A stretch of DNA of 64,000 nt from Aeromicrobium sp. 9AM (GCF_902506105.1 NZ_LR733304.1:2131353-2195352), one strand, 5' to 3'; positions 17,124 through 25,245 are shown, counted from the stretch's first letter. Numbers and translations are program-made. The notes: generated by a model not told the origin, from the letters alone.

Positions 17124-17696
17124 ATGAGTCCGGAGGAGCATGCGCGAAAGCTCGCCGCCGAGATCTGCGATCGAGCCAGGAGTTCCGAGCCAGCTATCAC
17201 GACTCGCATGCAAGAGATCGCCGCCGTGTGCGATGCGACCCTCACTCGCTTGGATTGCAGGGTCAAGAGCGAGGACTCCTTGACCCGAAAATTGATCGGT
17301 GATCCAGAGAAGCCGAACATTGCACGCAACTTGCGGCGCATTAATGACGCCATCCGCTACACGTTCGTCGCGCACGCTCAAGACTATTGGGCGGCGCATG
17401 ACAACATTCTCAGCCAGCTCTCGGAGGACGGATACGTCGTTGTTGCTGACCCTCGAGGATGGAAGCGAACGGGATATCGCGGTATCAATCTGACGGTCCG
17501 CGCACCAGACGGACATCAGTTCGAGGTCCAGCTTCACACCGAAGCATCGCTCGCGGTGTCAGAGGCCACTCACAGTCTGTATGAAGAGAAGCGAGTGCTT
17601 GAACCCTTCTCGCATGAGTGGACTGAACTGGATGTACGAATTGCAGCGATTTATTCCACCGTCCCACTGCCGCCCGGGGTTCCGTGGCTATCATGA
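17124..17696 (+). CDS. RelA/SpoT-like nucleotidyltransferase domain protein (small alarmone synthetase or toxSAS candidate)
   Basis: Protein of 190 residues consisting essentially of one RelA/SpoT-type domain. The basic RVKSEDSLTRKL (about residues 46-57) matches the R-x-K-S substrate motif; NDAIRYTFV (about 74-82) carries the metal-binding Asp; GYRGINLTV followed by FEVQLHT supplies the Tyr and catalytic Glu pattern of synthetase domains. HD hydrolase, TGS and ACT domains are absent, so it is not the housekeeping Rel. Its location in an accessory island between short unknown genes suggests a toxin-type alarmone or tRNA-pyrophosphorylating enzyme (toxSAS). Start ATG at 17124. Fold assignment is fairly firm; activity is inferred. 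Confidence 0.7.
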   Translation: MSPEEHARKLAAEICDRARSSEPAITTRMQEIAAVCDATLTRLDCRVKSEDSLTRKLIGDPEKPNIARNLRRINDAIRYTFVAHAQDYWAAHDNILSQLSEDGYVVVADPRGWKRTGYRGINLTVRAPDGHQFEVQLHTEASLAVSEATHSLYEEKRVLEPFSHEWTELDVRIAAIYSTVPLPPGVPWLS

Positions 17697-17700
17697 GGCT

Positions 17701-18321
17701 ATGAGGTACTACCAGTATCCGCTCAACGACGGAGGCGTGGAAATCGCCCGTCGAGATTCGGATGCGGGCACGGCTGAATACTTTGACGAGTCTTCACACG
17801 AATGGGTTCAGGACACGCAGCTGCTTGTCGACATTGACCAGAGCGGAACCTGGACTCCAGCCTCTGCGCCGTTGGTACAGCGAGTAACTGGCCAGTTCGT
17901 TGATCCCGGGGCTAACAAAGCGGAATCTTCGATCGTGAGGAACTTCGCTCCAAAGATCCAAGCGATGATCACCTCCGATGTGCGATCGGCGATCGACGCT
18001 AAGTTCAAGACCATCCTTGGTTTTGGCACCTCACCTGTCCACAAAATCCCGGACCAGATCGTGGCGAGACGTGAACGGAAGATTGTCCGTCGGAAGCGGC
18101 TTCATCCAACGAAGGAAGTCGTCATCTGGAAGAAGTCGGACTCGCGAGACACCGCCTCCGGGATCGCTGGCGTCGTAAAGGGCGGCAAGTTTGTGAAGGT
18201 CGTCGACGAGCACGGGGCCGGCCCCGGCAAGTATCAGCGGACGGGCCCGGCGTACGAGATCGTATCGATCAAGTCGGGATCCAAATCGTCCAAAAAAAAG
18301 AAGGACCGCAGCTCCACCTAG
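17701..18321 (+). CDS. Unknown basic protein downstream of the RelA/SpoT-like gene
   Basis: Hypothetical protein, 206 residues, start ATG at 17701 only 4 bases after the previous stop, with a weak GAGG upstream. The N-terminal third is acidic and aromatic (MRYYQYPLNDGGVEIARRDS), the middle has an Arg/Lys cluster (RRERKIVRRKR) and the C-terminus is a lysine-serine tail (SGSKSSKKKKDRSS). No domain is recognised. Tight spacing implies co-expression with the RelA/SpoT-like protein; it could be its antitoxin or cofactor, but nothing in the sequence proves it. Confidence 0.55.
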   Translation: MRYYQYPLNDGGVEIARRDSDAGTAEYFDESSHEWVQDTQLLVDIDQSGTWTPASAPLVQRVTGQFVDPGANKAESSIVRNFAPKIQAMITSDVRSAIDAKFKTILGFGTSPVHKIPDQIVARRERKIVRRKRLHPTKEVVIWKKSDSRDTASGIAGVVKGGKFVKVVDEHGAGPGKYQRTGPAYEIVSIKSGSKSSKKKKDRSST

Positions 18322-18516
18322 TCGACTCCGACGGTCTGAGCGGTGCCCCTGTGGCGTCAAACCCTCGCCAGTCGTCTCGCCTCCTCGTATCCCGAATCGG
18401 CGAGTCAGACTTTATGTCGTCACGGTGGACCAACTACTACCGTGTGGGTGCTGCACTCAGCGGTCTGCACTACGCAGAAGTCGTCACCCCCCTCAATCGT
18501 GCGGCACCATCGAAGC

Positions 18517-19533
18517 GTGCGCATCCTTCTTGACACGAATGTCTGGTCACGCCTTGCGGATCATCGAGAGCAGCGCATGTTGCACGAACTGGTTCTGGGG
18601 TCCGGGTCAGAGATCGTGGTAAGTCCGGCCACGCTTCTAGAGGTGCTGTCCGGTCGAGCTCGAAAGTCGCGTCAGTCACGAATCAATCTCATGGCTCGTA
18701 GCCGCTGGACCCGACTACCTACCGAGGCCTTCATGGAGTCAGCCGAATTGATTCTTGAAGTACAGCGACTTCGACCCGAGTGGGTCAGTTGTCTGAAACC
18801 AGGCGATGACTACCGACGATACGAACGATTCTGGGCACTGGACATCTGGGAGCGGGCCCGCCGCGGGGAGAACGAGATTCCAGACCACGCTCGTGCGGGC
18901 TCACGAGCGGACTCGAACTCAATCGCAGAAACGCAGCGCCGCATGCAAAGTGCGATGAGAGAAGCCGGCGGGGCTCAGTCTGTGGAGGCACTGGGGCATT
19001 TCCTAACAACCGCACGCGCCTTGCCCGATCCAGGTCTCTCAGTCCGCGACGCTGCCGCCCGGGGATGGTTGCCCAACGAGCCGGTTGAGCCTTGGCGTAT
19101 CGAGACTCTCGGGTTCTTCTGGAGAGCGATCAACCAAGTGAACGGGGACGGGTACGGCGACTCGACCTATATCGATTGGTTGAGACCATTCGTCGATTTG
19201 CAGCTACTTCGGGAGAATGAATCTAGCTTCGGGCGCATGCTGCTCTACGAAGTCGACGAGACTCTGATGGTTCGCAATTGGCTGCGTTGGGCAGTGCGTT
19301 TCCTGCAGAACTCGGCCCGAATTCAGCTCTCGAATGGAGTAGATGAGCAAATCGCCTCCTACATGCCGGATGCAGACCTCTTCTTCACTGCTGACAAAAC
19401 GCTGTTCCGAGTTCTTTGCGCAACGACAAGCAGCGCTCCGGCGCAGTGCGCCACTCCTTACCTGATCGATCCGATCGGACATGGACCAATCACGTCGCAA
19501 ATCCAAGCAGTCATCGACAGTCACGACGTCTAG
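18517..19533 (+). CDS. PIN-like domain protein with long internal insertion
   Basis: Protein of 338 residues. The N-terminus RILLDTNVWS is the classic first PIN strand with its metal-binding Asp (D6), and near the C-terminus PDADLFFTADKTLF (about residues 284-297) fits the last acidic motif of a PIN nuclease. Ordinary VapC-type PIN domains are about 130 residues, so here roughly 150 extra residues (region containing WALDIWERARRGENEIPDHA) separate the motifs, as in some PIN-like DUF families. GTG at 18517 is chosen to start just before the strand; the frame is open further upstream. No adjacent antitoxin is apparent. Probably an RNase-like accessory or defence gene. Confidence 0.6.
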   Translation: MRILLDTNVWSRLADHREQRMLHELVLGSGSEIVVSPATLLEVLSGRARKSRQSRINLMARSRWTRLPTEAFMESAELILEVQRLRPEWVSCLKPGDDYRRYERFWALDIWERARRGENEIPDHARAGSRADSNSIAETQRRMQSAMREAGGAQSVEALGHFLTTARALPDPGLSVRDAAARGWLPNEPVEPWRIETLGFFWRAINQVNGDGYGDSTYIDWLRPFVDLQLLRENESSFGRMLLYEVDETLMVRNWLRWAVRFLQNSARIQLSNGVDEQIASYMPDADLFFTADKTLFRVLCATTSSAPAQCATPYLIDPIGHGPITSQIQAVIDSHDV

Positions 19534-20132
19534 ACTTTGCGGTCAGGTCGATTCCTGCTGTGATTTCCGGGACAAGGAGACATTTTGAGTCCGAACCCCC
19601 TCCAGTCGACATGAGCCTTGGCGCGGCCGGCGTGGAGCACGGCCGAGGCGGCGATGGCACAGGCGATTGTGTAGAGGCCGCTGCCGATGGGAGTGCCGTC
19701 GCTCGTGAGTCCGTCCTTTGCGTCGAGGAACGCGGGGAACGCGGTCAGCCAGAGCACGGCCATGACCGCCAGATACGCAGCCGGATAGATCCGCGCGAAC
19801 GGAGTCACCGGCTCCGGCTTCTCGCCACGGCGTAGATGCGTGACGAGGATCCATGCACCGACGACCCAGATCAGTCCCAGCACGATGCCGAGCACCCAGG
19901 CCTGGGCCGTCACGTTGGGGGTGTCACCTCCGAAGATGCTCGACGGGATGCCGAACAGGCCGATCGCCGGAGGAGCCAGCGCATCGGCGAATACGATGCG
20001 CCGGGTCAGCGACCAGCCGCGGCGCGGCTCGCCACCGACGGGCGTACCGACCAGACGTAGGACCAGCCGTCATCACGCCGAATGAGACCGAGGCGAACAG
20101 CGCCATGCTGTTCATCGGCACCAACGCAAACC
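19530..20132 (-). pseudogene. Truncated, frameshifted copy of the membrane protein gene at 22641-23750
   Basis: The stretch resembles the C-terminal half of the gene at 22641-23750 in both DNA and protein (for example AQAWVLGI, PAAYLAVMAVLW, DAKDG-TSDGTPIGSGLYTIAC). Near 20060-20071 two bases are missing relative to the intact copy, shifting the frame between VPMNSM-LFASVSFGVMT and the RLVGTP segment. The 5' half is absent; upstream sequence is unrelated. The 3' end differs and abuts the PIN gene. It is a decayed paralogue rather than a recent duplication, since the two copies differ at many positions. Confidence 0.8.
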
Positions 20133-20227
20133 TTGGGCGTGATGTCGTCGTTGCTCGCGCCGGCGGCCGGCAGGTCGAGAATCTCGCGTGCGGCGAGGCC
20201 GGCCAGAGAATGTGACCCAACGAGCCT

Positions 20228-20257
20228 TTGACTTCAAGTACTTGAAGTTCCTACCGT
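20228..20257 (+). promoter_or_regulatory. MerR-type promoter with 18-bp perfect palindrome
   Basis: A -35-like TTGACT (20228-20233) and a -10-like TACCGT (20252-20257) are 18 bases apart, the stretched spacing of MerR-controlled promoters. The palindrome ACTTCAAGTACTTGAAGT (20231-20248) lies in the spacer. The GTG of the MerR gene follows 7 bases after the -10, so its mRNA is probably leaderless. Confidence 0.7.
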
Positions 20258-20264
20258 TGCTGGA

Positions 20265-20723
20265 GTGAGTCAACAAACCACCCATCGGACCTACACGATC
20301 AAGGAAGCAGCCGCGCTGACCGGACTGCCGGCGAGCACGCTGCGCTACTACGAGACGATTGGTGTGATCGCGCCGATCAGCCGCGGGGCGAGCAGCAAGC
20401 ACCGCGTGTATGCCGAGGACGACCTCGACCAGCTGATGTGGATCGCGTGCCTCGCGGCCACCGGCATGTCGGTCAGCAACATGCGTCGATACATCGCCAA
20501 CGGTCACCAAGGGCCGGACGCCGCCGCCGGCCAGATCGAGCTGCTGTCGAACCAGGCAGAGAGGCTCGCAGCAGAGGCCGAGCACCTCGCCGTACGGCAG
20601 CGGTATGTCGGTCTCAAGATCGACTACTGGCGCGCGGTCGAAGCCGGCGACACCGAGCGCGCCGCGCTCATCAGCGATGAGGCCGGCAAGCTCGCCGACG
20701 CCCTCAGGCGCGCAAAGAACTGA
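20265..20723 (+). CDS. MerR-family regulator (AdhR/NmlR-like)
   Basis: Transcription factor of 152 residues. The N-terminal winged helix [20 protein letters not shown] (about residues 9-28) is typical MerR, followed by a dimerisation coiled coil rich in Glu, Ala and Arg. No conserved metal-binding cysteines are present in the C-terminal region, fitting an aldehyde- or electrophile-responsive type rather than a metal sensor. It has its own palindromic promoter and lies 68 bases upstream of an alcohol dehydrogenase, which it probably activates. GTG start at 20265, likely leaderless. Confidence 0.85.
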   Translation: MSQQTTHRTYTIKEAAALTGLPASTLRYYETIGVIAPISRGASSKHRVYAEDDLDQLMWIACLAATGMSVSNMRRYIANGHQGPDAAAGQIELLSNQAERLAAEAEHLAVRQRYVGLKIDYWRAVEAGDTERAALISDEAGKLADALRRAKN

Positions 20724-20791
20724 CCAACCCGGAGCACACCCGCCGATCCGGCGGGCGCCAACCCACGAGTTCCATCACCACAAGGAGATCC

Positions 20792-21832
20792 ATGCAGGTC
20801 AACGCCTACGCCGCCCCCGAGGCCGGCGCCCCACTCGCCCTCACCACGATCGACCGGCGAGCCGTCGGAGAGAACGATGTCCTCATCACCATCGAGTACG
20901 CCGGCATCTGCCACTCCGACATCCACACCGTTAACGGCGACTGGGGCCCGCAGCCCTTCCCCGTCGTCCCGGGCCACGAGATCGTCGGCACCGTCGCAGA
21001 GGTCGGCTCCGGGGTGACCCGCCACCAGGTCGGCGACCGCGTCGGAGTCGGCTGCATGGTCAACGCGTGCCGCGAGTGCGTCAACTGCCTGCGTGGCGAG
21101 GAGCAGTACTGCGTCAACGGGATGGTCGGCACGTACGCCGCCACCGATCGCGACGGCACCACGACGCAGGGCGGCTACTCCACCCACGTCGTCGTGGACG
21201 CCAACTTCGTGCTCTCGGTCCCCGAAGGGCTCGACCCGGCCGCAGCAGCGCCGCTGCTCTGCGCGGGCATCACGACGTACACCCCGCTCAGGCACTGGAA
21301 CGCGGGCCCCGGCACCAAGGTCGCCGTCGTCGGCCTCGGCGGACTCGGCCACATGGCGGTCAAGATCGCCCACGCCCTCGGCGCCGAGGTCACGGTGCTC
21401 TCGCAGTCGCTGAAGAAGCAGGAGGACGGCCTCCGCCTGGGCGCCGACCACTACTACGCCACCTCCGACCCAGACACGTTCGCCGTCCTGGCCAGTCAGT
21501 TCGACCTGATCATCAACACGGTCAGCGCGTCGATCAACGTCGACGCCTACCTCAGCCTGCTCGCCGTCGACGGCACCCTGGTCAATGTCGGCGCTCCCCC
21601 GACACCGTTCCGGGTCAACGCGATGTCGCTCATCGGCGGCCGTCGCTCATTCGCCGGCTCGATGATCGGTGGCATCGCCATGACCCAGGAGATGCTCGAT
21701 TTCTGTGCAGAGCACGGCATCGCGTCCGAGATCGAGGTCATCGCCGCGGACCAGATCAACGCGGCGTACGAACGCGTGCTCGCCTCCGACGTGCGATACC
21801 GGTTCGTCATCGACGCCAGCACCCTGAGCTGA
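20792..21832 (+). CDS. Zinc-dependent alcohol/aldehyde dehydrogenase (YahK/CAD type)
   Basis: Medium-chain zinc dehydrogenase, 346 residues, likely NADP(H)-dependent and active on primary alcohols or aldehydes. The catalytic zinc site is seen as GICHSD (Cys40) and GHE (His62, Glu63); structural zinc ligands are Cys93, Cys96, Cys99 and Cys107. The Rossmann motif [11 protein letters not shown] is at about 183-193. ATG at 20792 follows AAGGAG. The upstream MerR regulator with its palindrome and the strong hairpin after the gene delimit a two-gene unit, probably for aldehyde detoxification. Confidence 0.9.
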   Translation: MQVNAYAAPEAGAPLALTTIDRRAVGENDVLITIEYAGICHSDIHTVNGDWGPQPFPVVPGHEIVGTVAEVGSGVTRHQVGDRVGVGCMVNACRECVNCLRGEEQYCVNGMVGTYAATDRDGTTTQGGYSTHVVVDANFVLSVPEGLDPAAAAPLLCAGITTYTPLRHWNAGPGTKVAVVGLGGLGHMAVKIAHALGAEVTVLSQSLKKQEDGLRLGADHYYATSDPDTFAVLASQFDLIINTVSASINVDAYLSLLAVDGTLVNVGAPPTPFRVNAMSLIGGRRSFAGSMIGGIAMTQEMLDFCAEHGIASEIEVIAADQINAAYERVLASDVRYRFVIDASTLS

Positions 21833-21840
21833 CGCTCCAG

Positions 21841-21868
21841 CCCCGGTCGGGCCACGGCTCGACCGGGG
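21841..21868 (+). terminator. GC-rich hairpin terminator after the alcohol dehydrogenase
   Basis: CCCCGGTCG (21841-21849) and CGACCGGGG (21860-21868) form a perfect 9-bp stem with a 10-base loop, 9 bases after the stop codon. No T-tract follows, as is usual in high-GC actinobacteria. Confidence 0.75.
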
Positions 21869-21897
21869 CCGGGTCAGTGCCCGCTGGCCGGTGGCGT

Positions 21898-22545
21898 TCA
21901 GAACAGGGCCGACAGCACGGGCTGGCCGCTCTTGCCGAACAGCAGACCGCCGGAGCCACCGGTGCCACCCGCGCCGGTGGAGCCGCCGTTGCCGATCAGG
22001 AAGCCGGCCGCGCCGCCCTTGCCCGCGCCGCCCGCTGACCCGCCGTTGCCGGCCAACACCCCGCCGTTGCCGCCCGTACCGCCGGTGCCGCCCGCCCCTC
22101 CGCTACCGATGATGCCGGCCGATCCACCGGTGCCGCCCGAGCCGCCGACACCGCCCGACCCGCCGCTGCCGGCCACGACGCCGCCGCTGCCTCCGGTGCC
22201 GCCCTGACCAGCCGTGCCGCCCGTGCCGATCAACCCGGCGTTGCCGCCCTTGCCGCCGGCGCCGGCCGATCCGCCGTTGCCGATCAACAGCCCACCATTG
22301 CCGCCCGTACCGCCGGCGCCGGCCGAACCGCCGTTGCCGATCAGCAGCCCGCCGTTGCCACCCTGGCCGCCGGTCCCGGCCGGCGCGCCGTTGCCGATCA
22401 GGAGGCCGAGGAGACCAGCGACCGGACTCGGCTTCGGCTTGGCGGTGGGTGTGACCACCGGGTCAGCAGGGGCAGGGAGCGACGTCACCCACCCCGCCGC
22501 CAGCACCAGGACCAACACGGACAGAACTCTCGCCAGCAGCTTCAT
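21898..22545 (-). CDS. Secreted PGRS-like glycine-rich repeat protein
   Basis: Protein of 215 residues. The start MKLLARVLSVLVLVLAAGWV is a signal peptide, followed by a short Pro/Lys linker (PVVTPTAKPKPSP) and about 165 residues of Gly-Gly-X repeats with recurring IGNGGSAGAGGTGGNGGLL units, closely resembling the PGRS domains of mycobacterial PE_PGRS proteins. There is no PE domain. ATG at 22545 is chosen to begin the signal peptide; in-frame ATGs at 22551 and 22563 also exist. Likely exported, perhaps surface-associated; function unknown. The DNA is a degenerate tandem array built on GCCGCCGTTGCC-like units. Confidence 0.75.
   Translation of the reverse strand: MKLLARVLSVLVLVLAAGWVTSLPAPADPVVTPTAKPKPSPVAGLLGLLIGNGAPAGTGGQGGNGGLLIGNGGSAGAGGTGGNGGLLIGNGGSAGAGGKGGNAGLIGTGGTAGQGGTGGSGGVVAGSGGSGGVGGSGGTGGSAGIIGSGGAGGTGGTGGNGGVLAGNGGSAGGAGKGGAAGFLIGNGGSTGAGGTGGSGGLLFGKSGQPVLSALF
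21940..22400. repeat. Degenerate tandem repeat coding Gly-rich protein
   Basis: Multiple near-identical units, such as CCGCCGTTGCCGATCA and CCGCCGGCGCCGGCCGA, recur with variation across the region and encode the GNGG/GAGG motifs of the overlapping gene. The array is prone to slippage and to misassembly. Confidence 0.7.
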
Positions 22546-22640
22546 AGCCATTCCATTCGTCAACCGGGAGCATCCCCTGCTCCACCTCGCCGAAAATATC
22601 CAGTGGCGGACAGGCTGTCAATGGTTGATTGACGGGCTCA

Positions 22641-23750
22641 TCAGCTTCCGGTCGCCCCAACGGGAACACGACGGTTCGCGTTGAGCGCCGCCAGCACCGC
22701 CGTCGCGCCGATGAAGCAGGCGATCGTGTAGAGGCCGCTGCCGATCGGGGTGCCGTCGCTGGTGATGCCGTCCTTGGCGTCCAGGAACGCCGGGAGTGCC
22801 GACACCCAGAGCACCGCCATGACCGCCAGATATGCGGCCGGGTAGATCTTGGCGAACGGGGTCAGCGGCTCCGGCTCTTCTCGACGGCGTAGGTGCGTGA
22901 CGAGGATCCATGCCCCGGCAATCCAGATGAGGCCGAGCTCGATGCCCAGCACCCAGGCCTGCGCCGTCACGTTGGGAGTGTCGCCGCCGAAGATGCTCGA
23001 CGGGATGCCGAACAGGCTCATCGCCGGAGGCGCCAGCACGCCGGCGAGCACGATGCGCCAGGTCAGCGACCAGCCGCGACGGGACTCCGCACCGGTCGTC
23101 GCACCGACAAGACGTACGACGAGCCACGTCATCACCCCGAACGAGACCGAGGCGAACAGGACCATGCTGTTCATCGGCACCGACGCGAACATCGGATGGT
23201 TGACGTCCTGGTTGGCGTCGTTCCACGCCCACCACTTGAGCTGCGGGCCGAGCTGGTCGAAGACCTCGTAGAACACCTGGCAGACGAACGCGACGGCGAT
23301 CGAGCCGGCGAGGGCGCCGCGCCGGAAGACTCCAAGCACCCGCACCAGCTCGTACGCCAGCTGGGTCAGGGCGGGATAGATCGCGATGATGTAGAGCGGC
23401 AGGCGGTCCCACATGAACTGCACCGTGAAGAGGTTGTGGGCGAAGATGAAGCCGAACTGCTGGTCGAGCCCGAACCACTCGGGGAAGTACAGCGGGGGCT
23501 CGGTGACGAAGAGGTAGACCAGCGGCGCGAACCACAGGGCCAGGTTGATCGGGTCGCCGCCGCGGAACCTGCGGACGGCGTGCACGAGGGCAAAGATGGC
23601 GCCGACGATGATCAGCAGCTCGAGCACCGGCATCGTCCAGCTGGCCAGGTCGAACGGATTGCGGACCGAGATGACCGGGCTGACGTCGTGGCAGTCGAAG
23701 CCCAGCTGCCGGGTGACCTGCTCGGCCGCGTCGTCGCAGGTCGCGCTCAC
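22641..23750 (-). CDS. Polytopic membrane protein at the end of the hsa operon (tentatively AveC-like)
   Basis: Integral membrane protein, 369 residues, with about eight or nine hydrophobic segments (MPVLELLIIVGAIFALVHAV near residue 30 is the first). Motifs include LVYLFVTEPPLYFPEWFG, AHNLFTVQFMWDRLPLYII and GLYTIACFIGATAVL. It may belong to the AveC-type spirocyclase family often seen beside flavin oxygenases, but that assignment is from memory and weak. The GTG start overlaps the FAD monooxygenase stop by 4 bases, so it is co-translated in the hsaADCB operon and should be KstR-controlled. A decayed paralogue lies at 19530-20132. It could be a membrane-bound cyclase, isomerase or transporter for steroid metabolites. 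Confidence 0.7.
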   Translation of the reverse strand: MSATCDDAAEQVTRQLGFDCHDVSPVISVRNPFDLASWTMPVLELLIIVGAIFALVHAVRRFRGGDPINLALWFAPLVYLFVTEPPLYFPEWFGLDQQFGFIFAHNLFTVQFMWDRLPLYIIAIYPALTQLAYELVRVLGVFRRGALAGSIAVAFVCQVFYEVFDQLGPQLKWWAWNDANQDVNHPMFASVPMNSMVLFASVSFGVMTWLVVRLVGATTGAESRRGWSLTWRIVLAGVLAPPAMSLFGIPSSIFGGDTPNVTAQAWVLGIELGLIWIAGAWILVTHLRRREEPEPLTPFAKIYPAAYLAVMAVLWVSALPAFLDAKDGITSDGTPIGSGLYTIACFIGATAVLAALNANRRVPVGATGS

Positions 23751-25237
23751 GCGAGAGCGCCTTCGCGAGCATCCGCGCCTGGGGTCCAGTCCTTGCCGGG
23801 GGGTGCGAGCTGGGAGTCGAAGCCGTACGGGAAAGTGAGGCGGCCCAGCGCCGACCTGACCTTGAACCGCAGCAGCGCCCACAGCACCCGGGGGTTGCGC
23901 ATCATCTGGCCGATCGACTCGTCGAGGTTGAAGACGCGCGCGAAGTGCTCGTCGACGACCGGGTACTCGCGCGACGCGCCCGTGATGACGTTGAACATCG
24001 GCCAGGTCATCGCAGCCAGGATCCGGCGCTGCCAAGCCGGTACGGTCTCGGTGCCGGTCGCGCACTCGTAGCCACGGTCGCGAGCCATCGCCATGCCCCA
24101 CGCGACCTTGAGGTTCTTGCGCTGCGCTGCGAGCAGGCCCTTGGCGAACGACTGGTCGAGCGTCGTCGCCGACCGCAGCGCGTCCCGCAGGAGCACGGCC
24201 GACATCGCGGCGGCGCTCATGCCCTGGCCGTAGAACGGGTTGAACCCGCAGATCGCGTCGCCGACGAACGCGATGCCTTCGGGCGCCGTGGGCAGCAGGT
24301 CGTAGCGCCGCCACTTGTTGCCGGTGGAGCGCGTCAGGTGCACCTCGGACGTCGGCGTCGACGCGGCCATCGCGGCGGCGAACTGCGGGGTCCGCAGGCG
24401 CTCGGCCGAGGCGGTGAAGTCCTCGACGGTGCGCGGCATGTCGATGCCCCACGACCCCATGCAGGCGATCGAGCGGTTGCCCTCCATCGGGAAGAAGTTG
24501 ACCAGAAACTCGTGCTCGGGCGGATGCTCGCCCTTGTCCTGCGTCGGCATGAGCACCATGTGCTGCCACCACCAGGCGTCCGAGCGCTCCGCCGGGCTCG
24601 GCAGGTCGTACCAACGCGAGACGTACGTGACCTTGGCGTCGAGGGTCTTGACCGGCGTCTCCGGCCAGCCGGCCGCGACGAGCCAGTCCGATACGGACGA
24701 GCCGCGACCAAGGGCGTCGACCACCAGGTCGGCGTCCAGCTGCTCGTCGCCATCAGGCGTGGAGAACCGCACCCCGGTCACCCGGCCGTGGGGCGTGCCG
24801 CCGCCCGTCGTGTCGATGCCGGTCACCGACGCCCCCTCGCGAACCGTCGCATTGGGCAGCTGCCGCACCCGGTCTCGCAGCACCCGCTCGATCAGGATCC
24901 GCGAGGCGTAGACCATCGACAGTGCGCCCTGCTTGCGCGGCGTCCAGCCGGGTCCTTCGAGGTATGCGGTGTCCATCGACGCCACGAGCGGCATGCCGCC
25001 GGCGGCGATGAGGTCCGCCTCGAACCCTGGAAACAGCGCGTCGATCGCACGTCGCCCGGAGTTGAGCAGGAAGTGCGGGTGCTTGCTCTGCGGCACGCCG
25101 CGCCGGTGGCGGGCATCCGGTGGCAGCTCGTCACGCTCGAGCACGACGACCTCGTCGACGTACGGCGCCACGGCTCCCGCGGCGCACAGCCCGGCGACGC
25201 TGCCGCCCATCACGACGGCTCTACGACCCAGAGTCAT
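23747..25237 (-). CDS. FAD-dependent monooxygenase/oxidoreductase appended to the hsa operon
   Basis: Flavoprotein of 496 residues. A nucleotide-binding fold opens with VVMGGSVAGLCAA (about 8-20), followed by an acidic-ended strand VVVLERDELP; the second FAD motif is VGDAICGFNPFYGQGMSAA at about 300-320, as in class A aromatic hydroxylases and geranylgeranyl-reductase-like proteins. An extended frame reaching 25432 overlaps hsaB and is not the start; ATG at 25237 lies 8 bases after the hsaB stop. It is followed by the membrane protein with a GTGA overlap. Not a known member of the canonical 9,10-seco pathway, so it is a candidate new steroid oxygenase or a trafficking-linked enzyme. Confidence 0.8.
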   Translation of the reverse strand: MTLGRRAVVMGGSVAGLCAAGAVAPYVDEVVVLERDELPPDARHRRGVPQSKHPHFLLNSGRRAIDALFPGFEADLIAAGGMPLVASMDTAYLEGPGWTPRKQGALSMVYASRILIERVLRDRVRQLPNATVREGASVTGIDTTGGGTPHGRVTGVRFSTPDGDEQLDADLVVDALGRGSSVSDWLVAAGWPETPVKTLDAKVTYVSRWYDLPSPAERSDAWWWQHMVLMPTQDKGEHPPEHEFLVNFFPMEGNRSIACMGSWGIDMPRTVEDFTASAERLRTPQFAAAMAASTPTSEVHLTRSTGNKWRRYDLLPTAPEGIAFVGDAICGFNPFYGQGMSAAAMSAVLLRDALRSATTLDQSFAKGLLAAQRKNLKVAWGMAMARDRGYECATGTETVPAWQRRILAAMTWPMFNVITGASREYPVVDEHFARVFNLDESIGQMMRNPRVLWALLRFKVRSALGRLTFPYGFDSQLAPPGKDWTPGADAREGALA

Positions 25238-25245
25238 GGAGTCTC

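Noticed and set aside
20133..20227. Possible start of another gene on the minus strand (reading SLAGLAAREILDLPAAG)
   Set aside because: It has no clear start, runs into the decayed membrane-protein copy and matches nothing I recognise; probably remnant sequence.
22214..22400. CRISPR-like regularity of repeated units
   Set aside because: Units are short, degenerate, in frame and without unique spacers; they code the Gly-rich repeats.
21932..22684. Proline-rich plus-strand frames opposite the Gly-rich gene
   Set aside because: PPVPP repeats are just the antisense reading of GGTGG codons; no signal peptide or start context, while the minus-strand frame has a good signal peptide.
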